Shown here: one piece after another, positions 62,821-64,000 of the stretch
Numbering within the stretch: position 1 is the first letter of the stretch
Layout: each line of letters starts with the position of its first letter
Assembly: GCA_026225945.1 (NCBI GenBank)
Contig: JAMJFZ010001258.1
Span: forward strand, 5,575,501 to 5,639,500
Direction: 5' to 3'
DNA: 64,000 nucleotides
Source: Cricetomys ansorgei
Lineage: Eukaryota; Chordata; Mammalia; Rodentia; Nesomyidae
Notes under the pieces: generated by a model
The model's database searches: none
Told to the model about the DNA's origin: nothing
Seen by the model: the letters and a program-made list of their open reading frames with translations, nothing else
Program-made: the position numbers and the translations under genes

Positions 62821-64000
62821 ACTCCTTTGCTACCACGGTTAGGACAGTCATCTTCGCTCCCTGCACTCCAGGCCTCACAAGGAATATTCTGGTGACCGGT
62901 GGCTCAATGGCGCAGCCTACGTGTGGAGAAGTGTAACGACAGGAGCAGTGCAGACCGCAGCGCCCCAAGCCCTATGGGGGCTTTAAGGTAGAGTGAGCCT
63001 TTGGAAAACGTCATGGGCAGATTCACCTTCTACTGTGTTGTGACCACTGTGGTTTTTTTCAAACTAGTTAAAGTAAGTGAAAGCACAGATTAATAAAAAA
63101 TGCAAATAAAGAGTGAGTGAGCTTTAAGCATAACTTAATATATTCTTTAGATTTGAATGCCTTCTGAATAAAGTGGACTTTCCTTTCCCTCCACTTAAAA
63201 AAAAACACAACCCCCCCTCCCCCCAAAAAACTAAAGAAACATAGTGTTTCCTGGCTGAACTAATATTCTTTAACAGTTTATGTGTGTTAAGCTAACACAC
63301 AACACTGCAATTTGCGATTTCTTTCAGGTAGTGTTTTCTTCAAAAATACCAAATATATAATATATAACATTTACAAATTCTAGTCATCAAATCGTTCTGA
63401 CTGAACCACTGCGTTGGGCTGAGTAAGCGGATTCCTGCTGCTGTGTGGCACAGGTGCTGGGAGGGTAATAAAATCTCTTCTGCTGTCCCAGGCACTGACT
63501 TGATAAGCACGTCAGCTTTCCTAAGTTCTTTTCATCTCCATATAGCATGTTTCTCCAATTAAGTATGGGGCGGTTTCAGTCCAAGACAGCCTTGTTAAGG
63601 TCCTTCAGCTCCCACAGCCTTGTTAAGGTAAATATATAAATATGTATGTTTGAAATATTAAACTAGCCAATTTCCACAAAGCATCATTTACAAACACCCA
63701 GTATTAATATTTTACTGTGAGAAAAAAAATTCCTCAATGAAACCGCTTTTTAGGTGTGCACTGAAAGCCAGCATTCTAGTGTACACAATTCCCTTTCTTG
63801 TTATTTATTTGTTCATTTATTTATTTTATCTCTTTTAAAAAGCTACGAGCCATCTCTGAGGGAAGACATTGCCACAGAGCCCCCCAATGTCCTCCCGTTG
63901 TGCGGAGCTGACTGTTAATTCTAACAGAGAAAAGAGCTGTGCGATTAAAACTTGAGCTCGCTCCTCTTCTCCGTTACTATAGAGAAAGGGGTGACCCTGT
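62821..64000. other. Right edge: unique sequence with small repeats
   Basis: Contains A9/C7/C6/A6 runs (63196-63231) and a 16-bp direct repeat acagccttgttaaggt at 63586-63601 and 63614-63629. (ATTT)n-like sequence is at 63803-63827. No gene was recognised. Confidence 0.4.

Overview
The window looks like non-coding DNA from a muroid rodent. I found no intact protein-coding gene, rRNA gene or functional tRNA gene. The organism is inferred from the repeats. 7SL-derived B1 elements, tRNA-derived B2/B3 elements, ID/B4 (ID-B1 fusion) elements, composite B3/B1-like SINEs, two 3' ends of a muroid L1 (Lx-like) and rodent MaLR LTRs occur together only in mouse/rat/hamster/vole-type genomes. The best-preserved B1 (40729-40867) has a 'ctccgtgagt' centre, more like rat or cricetid B1 than house mouse, and no young rat-type ID swarm is present. 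Species was not determined. All repeat family names come from memory of consensus sequences, not a database search.

Layout. 1-4.3 kb: composite SINEs, a 3' end of a muroid L1 on the minus strand (1838-2550) carrying a strong CTCF-like motif, a degraded reading frame (2800-3294) and a long TG/TATG array. 4.3-14.8 kb: mostly unique sequence with scattered old SINEs and a MIR. 14.8-24.5 kb: B3 with a duplicated tail, homeobox-motif-rich unique blocks (15.6 and 17.6-18.1 kb), a CpG-dense tandem repeat (20.2 kb), an eroded L1M remnant (22.5-23.2 kb) and a duplicated cassette with four CACGTG E-boxes (23.4 kb). 24.6-33 kb: SINE-rich, with an inverted B3 pair (29.5-30.0 kb) and a SINE with an internal 44-bp tandem expansion (32.0 kb). 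33.7-34.8 kb: a repeat-free AT-rich block that resembles a conserved developmental enhancer. 35-45 kb: the most mobile-element-dense part, with L2-like DNA holding a 32-bp minisatellite (36.3 kb), two adjacent LTRs (37.0-37.8 kb), L1M/B1/Lx L1 in series (40.3-41.5 kb), a pentanucleotide satellite (41.7 kb), a second MaLR LTR (42.2-42.6 kb) and an LTR inserted cleanly into a SINE (43.9-44.9 kb). 45-64 kb: unique DNA with CA/TC arrays, a CpG-dense 170-bp patch (47.6 kb), several MIRs and an AT-rich end.

Most open reading frames here are chance products of CA/TG arrays, SINEs or GC-rich DNA. The absence of coding sequence, the number of unique AT-rich blocks and the ancient repeats (MIR, L2, L1M) fit a gene desert or a very large intron, possibly beside a developmental regulator; that is inference. 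I found no new gene system. The most interesting items are regulatory or structural: duplicated E-box pairs with 6-nt spacing, an L1-derived CTCF-like motif, a nested LTR whose two SINE halves can be rejoined, and compact CpG-dense patches.
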